A stretch of DNA of 8,291 nucleotides, taken from positions 1 to 8,291 of the forward strand of contig CAZEIW010000235.1 of assembly GCA_964512305.1 (NCBI GenBank), given 5' to 3'. Below, one piece after another: positions 1 through 5,595 of this stretch; within the stretch, counting starts at the first letter, position 1; every line of letters starts with the position of its first letter. The notes beneath the pieces were generated by a model, which worked only from the letters and a program-made list of their open reading frames with translations, had not been told where the DNA came from and did not search any database. Position numbers and translations under genes: made by a program. Source of the stretch: CAZEIW01 sp964512305 (lineage in GTDB: Bacteria > Pseudomonadota > Gammaproteobacteria > Burkholderiales > Burkholderiaceae_F).

Positions 1-1
1 T

Positions 2-352
2 CTACGCCGAGAACGACGACCCGCAGCCGCAGGTCGTGGTGGCGTTGGGGTTCTTGATCACGAACTGGGCGCCCTCGATGTCGTCCTTGTAGTCGATCTC
101 GGCGCCGACCAGGTACTGGTAGCTCATCGAGTCGATCAGCAAGGTCACGCCGTTGCGCTGCATCGTCGTGTCGTCTTCGTTGATCGTCTCGTCGAACGTG
201 AAGCCGTACTGGAAACCCGAGCAGCCGCCGCCCTGGACGAACACGCGCAGCTTCAGTTCGGGGTTGCCTTCCTCGTCGATCAACTGCTTGACCTTGGCGG
301 CGGCAGCCTCGGAGAAGACCAGCGGCGATGGCATTTCGGTGGGGGCGTTCAT
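2..352 (-). CDS. erpA: ErpA, A-type iron-sulfur cluster insertion protein
   Basis: A 116-residue protein of the A-type Fe-S carrier family (HesB/IscA/SufA/ErpA), which passes [4Fe-4S] or [2Fe-2S] clusters to apo-enzymes in the cytoplasm. The three cluster-binding cysteines are visible: Cys44 in GGGCSGFQYG, and Cys108 and Cys110 in the C-terminal TTCGCGSSFS motif. Length is normal for the family. The reading frame stays open upstream to about 406, but I chose the ATG at 352: it has a CGGAG ribosome binding site about 7 bases upstream, and MNAPTEMPSP is a typical start for betaproteobacterial ErpA. The gene is last in the visible minus-strand group argC - DUF6776 - bactofilin - erpA, 84 bp after bactofilin. 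A perfect TATAAT at 387-392 could drive it separately. IscA is the alternative name, but the asparagine/acid-rich middle and the neighbours fit ErpA better. Confidence 0.93.
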   Translation of the reverse strand: MNAPTEMPSPLVFSEAAAAKVKQLIDEEGNPELKLRVFVQGGGCSGFQYGFTFDETINEDDTTMQRNGVTLLIDSMSYQYLVGAEIDYKDDIEGAQFVIKNPNATTTCGCGSSFSA

Positions 353-386
353 GCACGACTCCGGTAATGAGATTGGCTTCGCGGGA

Positions 387-392
387 ATTATA
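387..392 (-). promoter_or_regulatory. Candidate -10 box of an erpA-proximal promoter
   Basis: On the minus strand this is a perfect TATAAT, 34 bp before the erpA ATG, in otherwise GC-rich DNA. It would give a 5' leader of roughly 28 nt that includes the CGGAG ribosome binding site. No good -35 hexamer lies 16-18 bp upstream (the bases there are close to GCGTGA), so the promoter would need an activator or could be a chance match. It sits in the 84-bp gap after bactofilin, the widest gap in this gene group. Confidence 0.45.
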
Positions 393-436
393 GGGTACCT
401 GCCCACCGCTCACGCGGCATGCGCCTGATCAAGATT

Positions 437-931
437 TCAGCCGGCGGCCGATTCAACCCTGCCGCCAACGAGGTCTGCTCCCGGGCGCGTGTCGCCAGCG
501 GCAGTCTCTGATTTGGGGTTGCCGGCCGCCGCCTTCAAGTCCGGACGGATCCCGGCCGAGACGACCTGGGACGACGGGATATGGACCATCATCCCCTCGA
601 CGATGGCGCCATGGTGCATTTCCAGCGCCCGGTAATGAACGTCGCCCTTGATCCGAGCCTTCGGCTGCAGCTCGACCAGCTCGGCGGCGTGAACCGGCCC
701 CTCGACCCGGCCGGCCACCACGAGGTGGGCCGCCTTGACCTCGCCGATGATCGAGCCGTGTTCGCTGATCACCAGCATGCCGCTCTTCTCGCCGTCTACG
801 CAGCGCACCGCGCCCTTGACGACGCCGTCGATCCGCAGACCGCCGGAGAAGTCGACATCGCCCGTCACGGTGGTCGTCGCGCCGATCAGGCTGCCGATCT
901 CCTGCTGTATGTTGCCCTTCCTGCTGAACAT
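437..931 (-). CDS. Bactofilin (polymer-forming cytoskeletal protein)
   Basis: A 164-residue bactofilin (DUF583 family). Bactofilins polymerise without nucleotide into membrane-associated filaments that position cell-wall or polarity proteins. The core, about residues 14-118, shows the repeating short beta-strand pattern of the right-handed beta-helix: GDVDFSGGLRIDGVVKGAVR, then IIGEVKAAHLVVAGRVEGPV, then KARIKGDVHYRALEMHHGAI. The tail from about 120 on is low-complexity and probably disordered. I chose the ATG at 931 rather than upstream starts because it has TTGGAG 7 bases before it and begins MFSRKGN, like the MFSK-type N-terminal membrane-targeting sequence I recall for Caulobacter BacA. 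The gene follows the DUF6776-like gene by 22 bp, so the two are very likely co-transcribed. I see no M23 peptidase in the window, although such genes often accompany bactofilins. The family call is firm; the cellular role here is inference. Confidence 0.9.
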   Translation of the reverse strand: MFSRKGNIQQEIGSLIGATTTVTGDVDFSGGLRIDGVVKGAVRCVDGEKSGMLVISEHGSIIGEVKAAHLVVAGRVEGPVHAAELVELQPKARIKGDVHYRALEMHHGAIVEGMMVHIPSSQVVSAGIRPDLKAAAGNPKSETAAGDTRPGADLVGGRVESAAG

Positions 932-953
932 CGATCGCTCCAAGGATTCCAGA

Positions 954-1694
954 TCACAAGTTGAAGGTCTGCTGGTACTGCGTCTCCCCTCCTGCGACGA
1001 TCCGCACCTGCACCGAGTGCGCCAGGGCGCCGGCAGGCAGCGAGAAGGTCCCCTCGATGCGCTGGTAGTGACGGAACGACAGCTGCATCGGGCGCTCGTC
1101 GGCGGCGCCGGCATTCGGATCGGGCAGCTGCAGCGTGAAGTTGTGCGCGTTCTGAGTGAAGTTGACCATCAGCTCCACCGAGCCGACGAAGTCCTTGTCG
1201 GGCTTGCCGTTCTGCTGCACCAGCAGGCGGTAGTGCATCTGGTTCGGGTTGTCGTCGGGCTGGACGCGGAAGCTGCGGATCACCACGCCCTTGTCGCCCT
1301 TTCCCGCCGGCAGCAGGCTGTCGAAGAACGACAGGTCTTCCTGCAGGCGCGTGGTCTCGGCCTCCAGCGTGCGCACCTGCTGCATCAGCTGCTCCTGCGT
1401 CACCCGTTCGACCTTGAGCTGGCTTTCGTAGGCGGTGGCGAGCGCCGCTGCGCGGTCGCGGTCGAGGCTGGTTTCGCGCAGCTGGGAATTGACGCGCTCG
1501 AGCTCGGCCTGCAACTCCTTGCGGTCCGGCCCGGCGAAATTGCGCCCGAACTCGTAGATGGCCACGCCGGCGGCGGCCGCGACCGCGGCGAACACGAACG
1601 CCAACAGCCCGCGCAGCGGCCACGACATCTTCGAGCGCACCGTCACCTTCGGCGCGCTCACCGACATGTTGCGCATGAACAGGCGCCACTTCAT
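954..1694 (-). CDS. DUF6776-like membrane-anchored coiled-coil protein of unknown function
   Basis: A 246-residue protein. A basic N-terminal segment (about 1-27, containing SAPKVTVRSKMSWPLR) precedes one hydrophobic helix (about 28-48), which suggests an N-in, periplasm-out single-pass anchor. Residues about 56-127 are rich in Glu, Arg, Gln and Leu with heptad-like spacing (a likely coiled coil), followed by a compact C-terminal domain (about 135-246) ending QYQQTFNL. This matches what I recall of the betaproteobacterial DUF6776 family; no function is known to me. It starts 25 bp after the argC stop and ends 22 bp before bactofilin, so co-transcription is likely. The start is uncertain: the ATG at 1694 has no clear ribosome binding site, and the in-frame ATGs at 1676 and 1667 are possible. 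All keep the membrane helix. The architecture (anchor plus coiled coil next to a cytoskeletal gene) suggests, but does not show, an envelope-scaffold role. Confidence 0.8.
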   Translation of the reverse strand: MKWRLFMRNMSVSAPKVTVRSKMSWPLRGLLAFVFAAVAAAAGVAIYEFGRNFAGPDRKELQAELERVNSQLRETSLDRDRAAALATAYESQLKVERVTQEQLMQQVRTLEAETTRLQEDLSFFDSLLPAGKGDKGVVIRSFRVQPDDNPNQMHYRLLVQQNGKPDKDFVGSVELMVNFTQNAHNFTLQLPDPNAGAADERPMQLSFRHYQRIEGTFSLPAGALAHSVQVRIVAGGETQYQQTFNL

Positions 1695-1719
1695 GCGGGT
1701 CGGGTGGTGCCGGTCGCGC

Positions 1720-2784
1720 TCAGGGCACGAGCGCGATGTGCATCAGGCCCTCGTTCTCGGGCCGGCCGAACATCAGGTTGAGCGCCTGCACGGCCTGTCC
1801 GGCGGCGCCTTTGACGAGGTTGTCTTCGACAACCAGCACGATGAGCAGGTCCTCCGACGGCCGGTGCAGTGCGATGCGCGCGAGATTCGAGCCGCGCACC
1901 GAGCGCGTGTCCGGCAAACTGGCGGGCGGCATCACGTCGACGAAGGGCTCGTCGCCATAGCGGCGCTCGTATAAGCGCTGCAGCGCCGGCAGCTCCATCC
2001 TGGCGGCCGATTTCAGGCGCACGTACAGCGTCGACAGGATGCCGCGGATCATCGGCACCAGGTGCGGCACGAAGGTCAGGCCGACCCGGCGCCCGGCGGC
2101 GGCCGCGAGCTGCTGCTCGGTCTCCGGATGGTGCCGGTGGCCGGCGACACCGTAAGCGCGGAAGTTCTCACCGACCTCGGCCGCCAGCAGATCGACCTCG
2201 GCCTTGCGCCCGGCGCCGCTCACACCCGACTTGCAGTCGGCGATGACCTGATCGCAATCGATCGAACCAGGCGCGCCACGCTCGAGCTCGAGCAGGGGCA
2301 GGAGGCCGAGCTGGATGCTGGTCGGGTAGCACCCCGGCATGCCGACGATGCGCGCGGAGCGCAGCGCCGCGCGCGCCGTTTCCGGCAGCCCGTAGACGGC
2401 CTCGCGCAACAGGTCCGGGCAGGCATGCGGCATCTTGTACCAGCGCTCGAACGCGGCCGGATCCTTGAGGCGGAAGTCGGCCGCCAGATCGATCAGCCGC
2501 ACGCCGGAGGCGAGCAGCTCTCGCGCCTGGCTCATGGCGACCCCGTGCGGGGTGGCGAAGAACACCGCGTCGCAGCGATCGAGGCCCGCGGCGGCCGGTT
2601 CCGAGAACGTGAGATCGACCACGCCCCGCAGCGAGCCGAACATGCGGTCGACGCGCGTGCCCGCGTCCTTGCGCGAGGTGATTGCGGTCAGCTCGACGGC
2701 CGGATGCCGTGCCAGCAGACGCAGCAGCTCGACGCCGGTGTAACCGGTGCCGCCGACGATGCCAACTCGAATCTTGCGGTCCAT
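1720..2784 (-). CDS. argC: N-acetyl-gamma-glutamyl-phosphate reductase
   Basis: A 354-residue cytoplasmic enzyme that catalyses the third step of arginine synthesis, the NADPH-dependent reduction of N-acetyl-glutamyl phosphate to the semialdehyde. The N-terminal Rossmann motif GIVGGTGYTGVELLRLL is at about 8-24. The catalytic cysteine is Cys152 in GMPGCYPTS. KSGVSGAGR (185-193) and GHRHHPE (215-221, the region of the active-site histidine) are family motifs. Length fits the long (type 1) ArgC. The ATG at 2784 is followed at once by the nucleotide-binding strand (RKIRVGIVGG), which supports this start, although the ribosome binding site is weak (CGGAA). It is the first gene of the argC - DUF6776 - bactofilin - erpA group, and 520 bp of repeat-rich DNA separates it from rpsI. 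A candidate promoter lies at 3070-3075. Confidence 0.97.
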   Translation of the reverse strand: MDRKIRVGIVGGTGYTGVELLRLLARHPAVELTAITSRKDAGTRVDRMFGSLRGVVDLTFSEPAAAGLDRCDAVFFATPHGVAMSQARELLASGVRLIDLAADFRLKDPAAFERWYKMPHACPDLLREAVYGLPETARAALRSARIVGMPGCYPTSIQLGLLPLLELERGAPGSIDCDQVIADCKSGVSGAGRKAEVDLLAAEVGENFRAYGVAGHRHHPETEQQLAAAAGRRVGLTFVPHLVPMIRGILSTLYVRLKSAARMELPALQRLYERRYGDEPFVDVMPPASLPDTRSVRGSNLARIALHRPSEDLLIVLVVEDNLVKGAAGQAVQALNLMFGRPENEGLMHIALVP

Positions 2785-2820
2785 TTGCGGTTCCGACGCG
2801 CCCGAGGCGCGCCCATTCGG

Positions 2821-2877
2821 TTACCTTTGCGCTGCGCGCAAAGGGCTGTGAGCGCTTGGGACGGCCCGGCGCGCTCA
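2821..2877. repeat. Double-hairpin tandem repeat, copy 1
   Basis: A 57-bp unit repeated at 2884-2940 with period 63 bp and only two mismatches. It contains two palindromes. The first is CCTTTGCGC - TGC - GCGCAAAGG (2824-2844), a perfect 9-bp stem. The second is TGAGCGC paired with GCGCTCA around a 15-base centre, ending at 2877. The two differences from copy 2 both fall in the 3-base loop of the first hairpin, so the stem is untouched. A short remnant of the repeat end (GGCGCGCCCA) just upstream at 2806-2815 suggests a third, decayed unit. Confidence 0.85.
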
Positions 2878-2883
2878 TCGGGC

Positions 2884-2940
2884 TTACCTTTGCGCCGTGC
2901 GCAAAGGGCTGTGAGCGCTTGGGACGGCCCGGCGCGCTCA
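2884..2940. repeat. Double-hairpin tandem repeat, copy 2
   Basis: Second copy of the 57-bp unit. The first hairpin is CCTTTGCGC - CGT - GCGCAAAGG (2887-2907). The second is GTGAGCGC paired with GCGCTCAC, where the base after the unit (2941) adds an eighth pair that copy 1 lacks. The copies are separated by 6 bases (TCGGGC). On the argC-sense strand both copies would be transcribed in the argC leader if the promoter proposed at 3070-3075 is used. Confidence 0.85.
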
Positions 2941-3069
2941 CGGCACGCGCGGCGCCCGCAGCCGGTGGCCCCGCTACAGGTGTTGTTGGAGTGTTGTCGG
3001 CGGCGGCCGCCGGAAATCGGGGCCGCAGTCGCTATATCCGGCCCCAAAGCCACGCCTCCCGGCAGGGCG

Positions 3070-3075
3070 AGTATA
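3070..3075 (-). promoter_or_regulatory. Candidate -10 box for argC and downstream genes
   Basis: On the minus strand this reads TATACT (five of six consensus bases), the best -10 match between rpsI and argC. The -35 region is poor: GTCGTC at 17-bp spacing, or TTCGTC at 20 bp. If used, it gives an argC leader of about 280 nt that contains both double-hairpin repeats. Read-through from rplM-rpsI is the alternative source of transcription. Confidence 0.35.
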
Positions 3076-3164
3076 GAAGCATTGACGCGGACGACGACGA
3101 ACCGGAACCGCCGAAAACCGGTCATCCGGGTGCACGAATCCGGGATTCGAGACCCCCAACCGTC

Positions 3165-3252
3165 GTCATGCCCGGGCTTGTCCCGGGCATCCACGTCGAG
3201 GTGCGCCTACGTGTGCGCCGACGGGGGCCCCCGGGACAAGCCCGGGGGTGAC
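3165..3252. repeat. REP-like element: two complementary hairpins in inverted orientation
   Basis: An inverted repeat with 34-bp arms (3165-3198 and 3219-3252); the outer 23 bp match at 21 positions and the whole arms at about 28 of 34. Each arm is itself a hairpin. The left one is ATGCCCGGG - CTTGT - CCCGGGCAT (3168-3190), and the right one is CCCCCGGG - ACAAG - CCCGGGGG (3228-3248). The loops CTTGT and ACAAG are complementary. The sequence resembles the widespread proteobacterial intergenic palindrome that gives the spurious peptides MPGLVPGIHV and MDARDKPGHDDG. It lies about 50 bp past the rpsI stop. There is no U-tract, so it is not a standard terminator, though it could protect the rplM-rpsI mRNA 3' end. 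Confidence 0.8.
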
Positions 3253-3304
3253 AGATCAGGGGATGGCAAGCGTGCGCGACGCTGCCGCGCGGCCGCCCGA
3301 GCGC

Positions 3305-3697
3305 TTAGCGCTTCGAGAACTGCTTGCGCCGGCGCGCCTTGCGCAGACCGACCTTCTTGCGTTCGACCTCGCGCGCGTCGCGCGTGACGAGACCGGCACC
3401 CGAGAGCGCGGGCTTGAGGGTCGCGTCGTAGTCGATGAGCGCGCGCGTGATGCCGTGGCGCACCGCGCCGGCCTGTCCCGATTCTCCGCCGCCGTCGACG
3501 TTGACCTGGATGTCGAAACTGGTCAGGTTGCCGGTGAGCTCGAGCGGCTGGCGCACGATCATGCGGCCCGTCTCGCGATGGAAGTACTGGTCGAGCGGGC
3601 GGCCGTTGACCTTGATCTCGCCCTTGCCCCGCCGAAGGAACACGCGCGCCACCGAGCTCTTGCGGCGGCCCGTCCCGTAGTTGTGATTGCCGATCAT
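3305..3697 (-). CDS. rpsI: 30S ribosomal protein S9
   Basis: A 130-residue S9 (uS9), a small-subunit head protein whose C-terminal tail reaches the P-site tRNA. Family signatures are present: the N-terminal NYGTGRRKSSVARVFLRRGKG, the GGGESGQAGAVRHGITRAL segment near the middle, and the basic tail ending RRKQFSKR with the conserved last Lys-Arg. Length is normal. The ATG at 3697 has AAGGAA about 7 bases upstream. It lies 26 bp after the rplM stop, the conserved L13-S9 operon order, and it is the last gene of that operon before the repeat-rich region. Confidence 0.98.
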   Translation of the reverse strand: MIGNHNYGTGRRKSSVARVFLRRGKGEIKVNGRPLDQYFHRETGRMIVRQPLELTGNLTSFDIQVNVDGGGESGQAGAVRHGITRALIDYDATLKPALSGAGLVTRDAREVERKKVGLRKARRRKQFSKR

Positions 3698-3723
3698 CGT
3701 GTTTCCTTAGTCTGCGCGGGCCG

Positions 3724-4152
3724 TCAGACCTGCAGCGCCTTGGGCTGCTGGGCCGAGTGCGGATGCTCGCCCGCGGCGTAGATCTTCAGCTTCTTGATCA
3801 TCGCGTAGCCCAGCGGCCCCTTGGGCAGCATGCCCTTGACCGCCAGCTGCAGGGCGCGTCCGGGAAAGCGCTGCTGCATCTTGTCGAAAGAGGTCTCGCG
3901 CACGCCGCCGGGATAGCCGGAGTGGCGGTAGTAGACCTTGTCGGTCCCCTTCGCGCCGGTGACGCGGATCTTGGCCGCGTTGACGACGACGATGTAGTCG
4001 CCGGTGTCGACGTGGGGCGTGTACTCGGGCTTGTGCTTGCCGCGCAGCCGCAGCGCGATCTCCGCGGCCAGGCGGCCGAGGATCTTCTCGTTCGCGTCGA
4101 CCACGAACCAGTCGCGCCGCACTTCGTGGGCCTTGGCCGAAAATGTCTTCAT
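3724..4152 (-). CDS. rplM: 50S ribosomal protein L13
   Basis: A 142-residue L13 (uL13), an early-assembling large-subunit protein. It starts MKTFSAKAHEVRRDWFVVDA and contains GRLAAEIALRLRGKHKPEYT, then YRHSGYPGG, then the C-terminal signature KGMLPKGPLGYAMIKKLKIY, ending HPHSAQQPKALQV. The length is exactly that of many bacterial L13 proteins. The frame stays open upstream to about 4479, but the ATG at 4152 gives the canonical N-terminus. Its ribosome binding site is not strong: AAGGAA lies about 14 bases upstream. It is the first gene of rplM-rpsI. A promoter with -10 TACAAT at 4242-4247 predicts a leader of about 80 nt. Confidence 0.98.
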   Translation of the reverse strand: MKTFSAKAHEVRRDWFVVDANEKILGRLAAEIALRLRGKHKPEYTPHVDTGDYIVVVNAAKIRVTGAKGTDKVYYRHSGYPGGVRETSFDKMQQRFPGRALQLAVKGMLPKGPLGYAMIKKLKIYAAGEHPHSAQQPKALQV

Positions 4153-4241
4153 TGCCGCCGTCTTCTTCCTTGCCGCTGACTGCGATTGGGCTCTTCGGGC
4201 GCGCCCAGCCAGCGCGTCCTGCAACCCGTGAAAAGCTTTCG

Positions 4242-4271
4242 ATTGTACCGGCCCTGCGTCCGGCCGCGCAA
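4242..4271 (-). promoter_or_regulatory. Sigma-70-type promoter of rplM-rpsI
   Basis: On the minus strand, -35 TTGCGC (4266-4271) and -10 TACAAT (4242-4247) are separated by 18 bp. The -10 matches five of six consensus bases and the -35 keeps TTG. Transcription would start near 4235, leaving a leader of roughly 80 nt before the rplM ATG. The promoter lies in the 166-bp gap shared with the divergent OsmC-like gene. Confidence 0.6.
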
Positions 4272-4318
4272 GTCGGATAGGATTGCGGGTTTCGGACCTT
4301 GTCGGGCGGGGAATCGCG

Positions 4319-4744
4319 ATGGACTGCACCGTACGCTGGGGAGGCCCCACCGGGATGAATTTCATCGCCGAGAGCGGCAGCGGCCATCTGGTCACGATGG
4401 ACGGTGCGCCCGACGGCGGCGGCCGCAACCTCGCGCCGCGCCCGATGGAGCTCGTGCTTGCCGGCACCGGCGGCTGCACCGCCTACGACGTGGTGCTGAT
4501 CCTGCGGCGCGGCCGCCACGACGTGCGCGGGTGCGAGGTTCGGCTGCACGCGGAGCGCGCCGCCGAGGATCCGAAGGTGTTCACGCGAATCGCGTTCCAC
4601 TTCGTCGTCAGCGGACGGGGCCTCAAGCCGGAGGCGGTCGAGCGGGCCGTGCGGCTGTCGCACGAGAAGTACTGCTCGGCGTCGGCGATGCTGGCGAAGA
4701 CGGCGAAAATGGAAGTGACGACGGAGGTGGTCGAGGTGTTGTAG
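4319..4744 (+). CDS. OsmC/YhfA-like family protein
   Basis: A 141-residue protein of the OsmC/Ohr superfamily, small cytoplasmic proteins of which the characterised members reduce organic hydroperoxides with a cysteine pair. Both cysteines are present in family context: Cys53 in AGTGGCTAYDVVLIL and Cys119 in HEKYCSASAML. The pattern ELVLAGTGGCTAYDV and the closing SVSAML-like segment are closer to the E. coli YhfA branch than to Ohr, so peroxidase activity is not assured. An upstream TTG at 4283 would add 12 residues; I chose the ATG at 4319 because GGGGA lies 7 bases before it and MDCTVRWGG is a usual start. It is divergent from rplM (166-bp gap) and convergent on coq7, whose stop is 3 bp away. 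Confidence 0.88.
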   Translation: MDCTVRWGGPTGMNFIAESGSGHLVTMDGAPDGGGRNLAPRPMELVLAGTGGCTAYDVVLILRRGRHDVRGCEVRLHAERAAEDPKVFTRIAFHFVVSGRGLKPEAVERAVRLSHEKYCSASAMLAKTAKMEVTTEVVEVL

Positions 4745-4747
4745 GCC

Positions 4748-5386
4748 TCAGACGTAATACGCCGTCGTCGTCATCGTCTTCGCCGCCAGCTTCATCGCCA
4801 TCCGCACCGGCAGCGGCATCGCTGCCGCCCCCAGCGCCTGCGCGCTCTGGCCGTGTCCGGCCTCGTCGATCTTCATCTGCTCGACGATCGCGCGCGATTC
4901 GGCGTCGTTCTGCGGCAGGCGGTCCAGATGTCCGAGCAGGTGCTGTTCGACCTGGCGCTCGGTCTCGGCCATGAAGCCCAGGCTCGCGCGGTCGCCGAGG
5001 CGCGACGCGACCCATCCGATCGCGAACGCGCCGGCGTACCAGAGCGGATTGAGCAGGCTCGCGCGCCCACCGAGCTCGTCGATCCTCTGCCGCGTCCACC
5101 CGAGATGATCGATCTCCTCGCCGGCCGCGCGCTCGAATGCCGAGCGGACCGCGGGGTCGCGGGCCCCGAGGCGCTGCGCCTCGTACATCGCCTGTGCGCA
5201 AACCTCGCCGACGTGATTGATTCGCATCAACGCGGCTGCGTGACGCCGCTCGGGCACCGACAGCACCTCCTGCGCGACCACCGCGCGCGACGGCGACGGG
5301 CGCCGCATCGTGGTTGTGCCGCTAATGGATTCGAGCGCGCGCTGGCCTGTCACGAGCAATTCATCGAGTGCGGAAATCTGATTCAT
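4748..5386 (-). CDS. coq7: Demethoxyubiquinone hydroxylase (2-polyprenyl-3-methyl-6-methoxy-1,4-benzoquinone monooxygenase)
   Basis: A 212-residue di-iron hydroxylase of the Coq7 family, which performs the C6 hydroxylation of demethoxyubiquinone in ubiquinone synthesis at the inner face of the membrane. The ferritin-like iron ligands are all visible: Glu61 in RINHVGEVCAQAMY, Glu91 and His94 in GEEIDHLGW, Glu143 in AETERQVEQHL, and Glu175 and His178 in KIDEAGHG. A hydrophobic stretch around 112-130 and the C-terminal helix fit an interfacial membrane protein. The frame is open far upstream (to 5734), overlapping the porin on the other strand. The ATG at 5386 is preferred: AAAGGG lies about 8 bases before it, and MNQISALDELL is a normal family N-terminus. 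It is convergent with the OsmC-like gene and divergent from the first porin (209-bp gap). Confidence 0.95.
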   Translation of the reverse strand: MNQISALDELLVTGQRALESISGTTTMRRPSPSRAVVAQEVLSVPERRHAAALMRINHVGEVCAQAMYEAQRLGARDPAVRSAFERAAGEEIDHLGWTRQRIDELGGRASLLNPLWYAGAFAIGWVASRLGDRASLGFMAETERQVEQHLLGHLDRLPQNDAESRAIVEQMKIDEAGHGQSAQALGAAAMPLPVRMAMKLAAKTMTTTAYYV

Positions 5387-5494
5387 GCATCGCCCTTTCT
5401 TACCCAAGATGCGGGACTGCTGTTGCACGAACACCACATGAGGCATGCCTCTCGGCAGAAAAGCACCCCGGAACTTTGCCGCCACGCAGCAGTT

Positions 5495-5524
5495 TTGTTC
5501 AAATGTCCGCCGACTGCCTAAGGT
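5495..5524 (+). promoter_or_regulatory. Weak candidate promoter for the first porin
   Basis: TTGTTC (5495-5500) and TAAGGT (5519-5524) are separated by 18 bp, about 72 bp before the porin ATG. Both hexamers are only partial consensus matches. The rest of the 209-bp gap between coq7 and the porin shows no better pair on either strand, so I list this only as the best available choice. Confidence 0.2.
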
Positions 5525-5595
5525 TCGCTTTAGGGGTTCCGGCCGGCTGGCAAGGTCCGGACCGGGAAAATACGACTCTACGTGGAGCTTCCCTG

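Larger units (their letters stand above)
2785..3304. other. 520-bp non-coding, palindrome-rich region between rpsI and argC
   Basis: This is the only stretch over 300 bp without a gene. Open frames cross it on both strands, but their translations are repeats (for example PGRPKRSQPFA twice) or the MDARDKPGHDDG-type peptide that arises from translating intergenic palindromes, so I reject them as genes. From the argC side it holds two tandem 57-bp double-hairpin repeats (2821-2940), unique GC-rich DNA with a candidate argC -10 box (about 2941-3160), an 88-bp REP-like hairpin pair (3165-3252), and about 50 bp up to the rpsI stop. I see no U-tract terminator after rpsI, so read-through toward argC is possible. 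Confidence 0.8.

Noticed and set aside
735..1781. Long plus-strand open frame of 348 codons
   Set aside because: It runs antisense to bactofilin, the DUF6776-like gene and the argC end, all with clear family features. The translation is rich in Arg, Ala, His and Val with no domain pattern, as expected of an opposite-strand frame in GC-rich DNA.
3135..3149. Inverted repeat CGAATCC-G-GGATTCG
   Set aside because: The arms are 7 bp with a one-base centre. As RNA only about 5 pairs can form, and I saw no second copy in the window.
2688..3194. Minus-strand open frame beginning MDARDKPGHDDG
   Set aside because: This start is the usual translation of a common intergenic palindrome. The rest crosses the tandem repeats and overlaps the start of argC in another frame.
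3253..3304. GC-rich palindrome just after rpsI as a terminator
   Set aside because: GCCGCGCGGC is a short palindrome, but there is no T-tract on either strand, so it does not meet the standard for a rho-independent terminator.
2062..3387. Plus-strand open frame of 441 codons across argC, the repeats and rpsI
   Set aside because: It is antisense to two firm genes and includes translated tandem repeats (AQRAVSAWDGPARS twice) and a palindrome peptide, so it is not a real protein.
4153..4663. Upstream extensions of the rplM frame and other frames across the OsmC-like gene
   Set aside because: L13 starts canonically at 4152, and the upstream part is antisense to the promoter and the OsmC-like gene.
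5517..5534. Small hairpin CCTAA...TTAGG upstream of the first porin
   Set aside because: Five weak pairs over an 8-base loop are within chance for this length, and it overlaps the weak promoter candidate.
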